DNA of 64,000 nucleotides from NCBI GenBank assembly GCA_001725355.1, contig MEGD01000020.1, forward strand, positions 1 to 64,000, read 5' to 3'. The notes below the pieces were generated by a model that was not told where the DNA came from, did no database searches, and worked only from the letters and a program-made list of their open reading frames with translations. The position numbers were made by a program, and so were the translations under genes. The DNA is from Novosphingobium sp. SCN 66-18 (GTDB lineage: Bacteria > Pseudomonadota > Alphaproteobacteria > Sphingomonadales > Sphingomonadaceae). Below, in pieces: positions 60,602-64,000 of the stretch (positions within the stretch are counted from its first letter, which is position 1; every line of letters begins with the position of its first letter).

Positions 60602-61537
60602 ATGAAGATCATGTCCGGCAACGGTAACCTGCCTTTGGCGCGCGCCATCGCGGCTTATCTCGAACTGCCGTTGACCGACGCCTCGGTGCGCCGTTTCGCC
60701 GACGAGGAAGTCTTCGTCGAAATCCACGAGAACGTGCGGGGCGAGGACGTGTTCATCGTCCAGTCGACCAGCTATCCCGCCAACGACAACCTGATGGAAC
60801 TGCTGATCTGCATCGACGCGCTGCGCCGCGCGTCGGCCCGCCGGATCACCGCTGTGGTTCCCTATTTCGGCTATGCCCGCCAGGACCGCAAGCCGGGGCC
60901 GCGCACGCCGATCTCGGCCAAGCTCGTCGCCAACCTGATTACCGAGGCGGGCGCGGACCGCGTGCTGTCGGTCGATCTCCACGCCGGCCAGATCCAGGGT
61001 TTCTTCGATATCCCGACCGACAACCTCTATGCCGCACCGGTGATGGCGGCGGATATCCAGACGCGCTATGGCGGGCAGCCGCTGATGGTCGTTTCGCCCG
61101 ACGTGGGCGGCGTGGTGCGCGCCCGCGCGCTGGCCAAGCGGCTGGACAACGCGCCGCTGGCCATCGTCGACAAGCGGCGCGACCGCCCCGGCCAGTCGGA
61201 GGTGATGAACATCATCGGCGACGTGAAGGGGCGGATGTGCATCCTGATCGACGACATCATCGATTCGGGTGGCACGCTGTGCAACGCGGCGCAGGCGCTG
61301 ATGGACGCGGGCGCCGTCGGCGTATCGGCCTACATCACCCACGGCGTGCTGTCGGGCGGCGCGGTTGCGCGCGTGGCGGGGTCCGCGCTCAAGGAACTGG
61401 TCATCACCGATACCATCCTGCCGACCGACGCGACAAAGGAATGCAACCGCATCCGCGTGCTGACCATCGCGCCGCTGATCGGCGAGGCGGTGCGCCGCAT
61501 TGCCGATGAAAGCTCGGTCTCCAGCCTGTTCGACTGA
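60602..61537 (+). CDS. prs: Prs, ribose-phosphate pyrophosphokinase
   Basis: Makes PRPP from ribose 5-phosphate and ATP. The 311-residue protein has the ATP loop [29 protein letters not shown], the pyrophosphate region [19 protein letters not shown] and the PRPP signature [20 protein letters not shown]. Complete; the start ATG is preceded by GGGGAACGACGC. It lies alone between nadE and the AraC gene. Confidence 0.96.
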   Translation: MKIMSGNGNLPLARAIAAYLELPLTDASVRRFADEEVFVEIHENVRGEDVFIVQSTSYPANDNLMELLICIDALRRASARRITAVVPYFGYARQDRKPGPRTPISAKLVANLITEAGADRVLSVDLHAGQIQGFFDIPTDNLYAAPVMAADIQTRYGGQPLMVVSPDVGGVVRARALAKRLDNAPLAIVDKRRDRPGQSEVMNIIGDVKGRMCILIDDIIDSGGTLCNAAQALMDAGAVGVSAYITHGVLSGGAVARVAGSALKELVITDTILPTDATKECNRIRVLTIAPLIGEAVRRIADESSVSSLFD

Positions 61538-61577
61538 TCCGGTCGCGCGCCGTCCGCCGGCGTGGCGCCGCGCGGGT

Positions 61578-62522
61578 TTACTGCCAGGGGCGGATCTGCC
61601 CGGGCTGGATGCGTTCGATCATTTCCAGCCGGCGCGATTGGCGCGTTTCCAGCGCCAGGGTCATCAGCGGTTGCGGCCGCGCCACGAACTGGCGCGGCGA
61701 CATGCCGAACAGGTCGGTGAACTCGCGGATGAGGTGGCTCTGGTCGTAGTACCGCAGCGACAGCGCCTCGGCTTCATCGTGGTCGGCCACGCCGCGAAGG
61801 TGGCTTGCCATGTCGAGCGCGCGGGCACGGCGCAGCACCTGCTTTGGCGGCATTCCGAAATCGCGGCGCACGCACCGTTCCAGCCGGCGCTGCTCCACGC
61901 CCATTTCCCGGGCAAAGCGCGTGACCGTGATCGAAGGATCGACGAAAGCCTCGGCCTCGAAGCGCGCGGTCAGCAATTCGGGAATTTCGCCACCGCGCCC
62001 CGCGATGATCTGGCGCATTTCGTCTTCCATCGCGCGGCACCAGTCCTCCGGCGTCCCGTCGGGATCGAACAGGTCCAGCCAGCGCATCCTGGAAAGGCCC
62101 ATGTCGTCCAGCGGGCAGATGCGGTCGAGATGGTCGCGCGCGCCCGGACCGCGCAGCGCATGGCAGGCGCCCGGGCGCAGGGTAAGGCCCACGCTGGTGA
62201 AACTGCCGCGCACCGAAACCGGCATACGGCGGGTGTGCGGGCCGAAGAACAGCGCATCGCCTTCGGAATGCAGGCGCCCGTCGGCGGTATCGGCGGTCCA
62301 TTGACCACGCAACTGGATGCGAATGAACGGGGTATCGTTGAACAGGCCGCAATCGAGGAGATAATCGTCCGGCATCTCGACGACGGTCACATAGAGACGC
62401 CCGATCCACGGCGCGAGATCCGCCGCGGGCGCGCGGTTGTACGAGAGTGGCTGGCCGTCGCGCGACACCCCCGCCGCGGACGCGATCGACCGATCGATCG
62501 CCGGCCTCGAATTGCGTGACAT
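61578..62522 (-). CDS. AraC-family transcriptional regulator
   Basis: The 314-residue protein has a C-terminal AraC/XylS HTH pair (DPSITVTRFAREMGVEQRRLERCVRRDFGMPPKQVLRRARALD, then SLRYYDQSHLIREFTDLFGMSPRQF) and an N-terminal sensor domain with beta-strands (FIRIQLRGQWTADTADG, EGDALFFGPHTRRMPVSVRG). The start at 62522 is inferred from MSRNSRPAIDR. No catabolic operon lies beside it, so the target is unknown. Confidence 0.87.
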   Translation of the reverse strand: MSRNSRPAIDRSIASAAGVSRDGQPLSYNRAPAADLAPWIGRLYVTVVEMPDDYLLDCGLFNDTPFIRIQLRGQWTADTADGRLHSEGDALFFGPHTRRMPVSVRGSFTSVGLTLRPGACHALRGPGARDHLDRICPLDDMGLSRMRWLDLFDPDGTPEDWCRAMEDEMRQIIAGRGGEIPELLTARFEAEAFVDPSITVTRFAREMGVEQRRLERCVRRDFGMPPKQVLRRARALDMASHLRGVADHDEAEALSLRYYDQSHLIREFTDLFGMSPRQFVARPQPLMTLALETRQSRRLEMIERIQPGQIRPWQ

Positions 62523-62765
62523 TGTTGCTCCCCGAATGACGAACAGCTTGTGTCCGCCACCTACTCCCCCTCTATAGACGCGTCTGTGCCACCGGTCACG
62601 CCCATGGTAAAAGTTCGCTTGCGCCATCAATAACTTCCATGCCGTTGGCAAGTGATCTGGCGCACGGCCGACCGGTGCGCTTGCGCACAGGCCGATACCT
62701 CCTCTCCATGACGCGACCCGCGTTGTCCTTGACCGGCACGCCGGCGGCGGGCCAAAGCGGGGACC

Positions 62766-63545
62766 ATGAAACTGGACGACGATATCGCCCTCGCCCTGCG
62801 CCTTGCCGATGCCGCCGGCGCAGCCATCCGCCCCTATTTCCGCGCCGTCGAAGCCGAACGCAAGGGGGACGCCACCCCGGTGACGCTGGCGGACCGCGCG
62901 GCGGAGGAAGCGATGCGCCGCATCCTGACCGCCGAAGTCCCGCGTGATGCCGTGATCGGCGAGGAATTCGGCGCGACCACCGGCTCTTCCGGCCGGAGCT
63001 GGGTGCTCGACCCGATCGATGGAACCACCGGCTTCCTCGCCGGCCGCGCGCTGTTCGGCACGCTGATCGCGCTGGTGGTGGAAGGCTTTCCGGTGCTGGG
63101 CGTGATCGACCAGCCGATTTCCGGCGAACGCTGGGTGGGCGCGACCGGCCGTCCAACCACGCTGAACGGCAAACCGGTGCGCACCCGCGCCTGCCGCAGC
63201 CTGGCCGATGCCACGCTGGCCACCACCGGCCCGCACTATTTCGACGACCACGATGGCGCGCATTTCATGGGCCTGGCCGCCAAGACCGACCACAAGCGCA
63301 TGGTCATGGGCGGGGACTGCTACAACTACGCCATGCTCGCGACCGGGCAGCTCGATGTCGTCTGCGAGGCCAACCTGAAGCTGCACGACTGGGCCGCGCT
63401 GGTCCCCGTGGTCGAAGGCGCCGGCGGCACCATGGCGGACTGGAACGGCAATCCGCTCCACGCTGGGTCCGACGGCCATGTCATCGCGCTGGGCGATCCG
63501 GCGCGGCTCGACGACGTGGTCGAGGCGCTGGCCTGCGGGCACTGA
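62766..63545 (+). CDS. hisN: HisN-type inositol monophosphatase family enzyme
   Basis: The 259-residue protein has the IMPase metal-binding motifs: DAVIGEEFGATTG (first Glu), WVLDPIDGTTGFLAG and LHDWAALVPVVEGAGG (D-W-A). The sequence looks closest to the histidinol-phosphate phosphatase (HisN) type; inositol or other phosphate esters cannot be excluded. The ATG has an upstream GGGG(A)CC site. It precedes the cyclotransferase-like gene by 58 bp on the same strand. Confidence 0.85.
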   Translation: MKLDDDIALALRLADAAGAAIRPYFRAVEAERKGDATPVTLADRAAEEAMRRILTAEVPRDAVIGEEFGATTGSSGRSWVLDPIDGTTGFLAGRALFGTLIALVVEGFPVLGVIDQPISGERWVGATGRPTTLNGKPVRTRACRSLADATLATTGPHYFDDHDGAHFMGLAAKTDHKRMVMGGDCYNYAMLATGQLDVVCEANLKLHDWAALVPVVEGAGGTMADWNGNPLHAGSDGHVIALGDPARLDDVVEALACGH

Positions 63546-63603
63546 GCGCGGGGGCCAAAGACTGGGTGGGCATGAACCGGGCGGGCATGAACCGGCGGGC
63601 GCG

Positions 63604-64000
63604 ATGAAAAAGCGGTTCTTCTTCTATGGCACGCTGACTCACGCGCACGACAATCCGGTTACGCGCGCGGTGCTGCCGCTGCTCGGCCCGGCGCGGCGGG
63701 GCTGGGTGCGCGGCCGGCTGCACGCGGTGCGCCACGGCGAAGGCTGGTATCCGGTGCTGACGCCCGCATCAGCCGGCCGCGTGTTCGGCTATGTCTATGA
63801 CAGCGGGCCGCGCTTCACCCGCGCTGCGCTGCGGCTGCTGGATGCCTACGAGAACTGCGATCCGCGCCGGCCCGCGCGGTCCGAATATCTCCGGCGCACG
63901 GTGCCCGTTCATGTGCCGGGCCAGGGCACTGTCCGCGCCGATGCCTATCTGTTCAACCGGCCGCTGCACCCGGGCCTTTGCCCCATACCGGGCGGGGATT
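63604..64000 (+). CDS. Gamma-glutamylcyclotransferase-like (AIG2) protein, 3' truncated by the window
   Basis: The visible 132 residues begin MKKRFFFYGTLTHAHDN, which contains the YGTL loop of gamma-glutamylcyclotransferase-like folds, and later VFGYVYD...LRLLDAYENCDP, holding the conserved Asp/Glu region. The C-terminus lies outside. Enzymes of the fold release 5-oxoproline from gamma-glutamyl compounds; the substrate is not clear for AIG2-like members. Confidence 0.82.
   Translation, partial: MKKRFFFYGTLTHAHDNPVTRAVLPLLGPARRGWVRGRLHAVRHGEGWYPVLTPASAGRVFGYVYDSGPRFTRAALRLLDAYENCDPRRPARSEYLRRTVPVHVPGQGTVRADAYLFNRPLHPGLCPIPGGD

Overview
The window is high-GC DNA from a sphingomonad-type alphaproteobacterium (Novosphingobium/Sphingobium-like; the assignment is inferred from protein flavour, a trb set with DUF736/DUF2840/DUF2285 partners, and GC-rich REP palindromes). 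It divides at a tRNA-Gly(GCC) gene at 35473-35544. Left of it is the tRNA-proximal part of an integrative and conjugative element (ICE) whose other end lies outside the window. Right of it is conserved chromosome.

ICE, 1 to about 35.47 kb. The left edge carries the end of a meta-cleavage-product hydrolase gene and a LysR regulator, a trace of aromatic catabolism cargo. Then comes a long minus-strand transfer block: DUF2274, trbI, G, F, L, K, J, E, D, C and B (mating pore), a CopG-type protein, the coupling protein TraG, a DUF3363 relaxase, a lytic transglycosylase, DUF736, the TraF peptidase and DUF2840. A small EexN-like entry-exclusion gene faces it. Many of the junctions are 4-bp ATGA or GTGA overlaps. 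Next are a replication gene (repA) with three iterons and a perfect DnaA box, and a control block resembling the RdfS/FseA/QseM/QseC circuit of Mesorhizobium symbiosis ICEs. Accessory genes follow (DUF932, DUF7662-like, methyltransferase, DUF736, haem-binding barrel, Na/Pi transporter, large ParB-like protein).

The last 5.3 kb before the tRNA (29.8-35.1 kb) is the most unusual part. Two convergent, separately autoregulated operons meet tail to tail. The plus operon encodes an acyl-carrier-like protein, an XRE repressor, an ImmA/IrrE metalloprotease fused to what looks like a chagasin (I42) cysteine-protease inhibitor, a papain-like C1 peptidase and a thymidylate-synthase-like protein. The minus operon encodes an RHH-like protein, a MazG-type NTP pyrophosphohydrolase fusion and a uracil-DNA-glycosylase-like protein. 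I know of no described system with this composition. It could be a phage-defence or stress-response cassette built on nucleotide-pool control and a caged protease.

Chromosome, 35.5-64 kb: thioredoxin/YbbN (frameshifted), LON-domain protein, MarC, folD, YggT, argB, a queuosine-precursor transporter, a CNT nucleoside transporter, a GIY-YIG gene between two REP palindrome pairs, a broken MTA/SAH-nucleosidase-like gene, mutS, a polytopic membrane protein, maeB, a TetR/Rieske oxygenase pair with a clear operator, a thiS-thiG fusion, a MerC-domain gene, ctaA, cutA, rplM-rpsI with a strong terminator, an HPP membrane protein, a small gene behind Fur-box-like palindromes, nadE, prs, an AraC regulator, hisN and a gamma-glutamylcyclotransferase-like gene cut by the window end. 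Three genes between 35.7 and 44.9 kb carry frame breaks, either real decay or sequencing/assembly error. I saw no integrase, transposase or CRISPR array.
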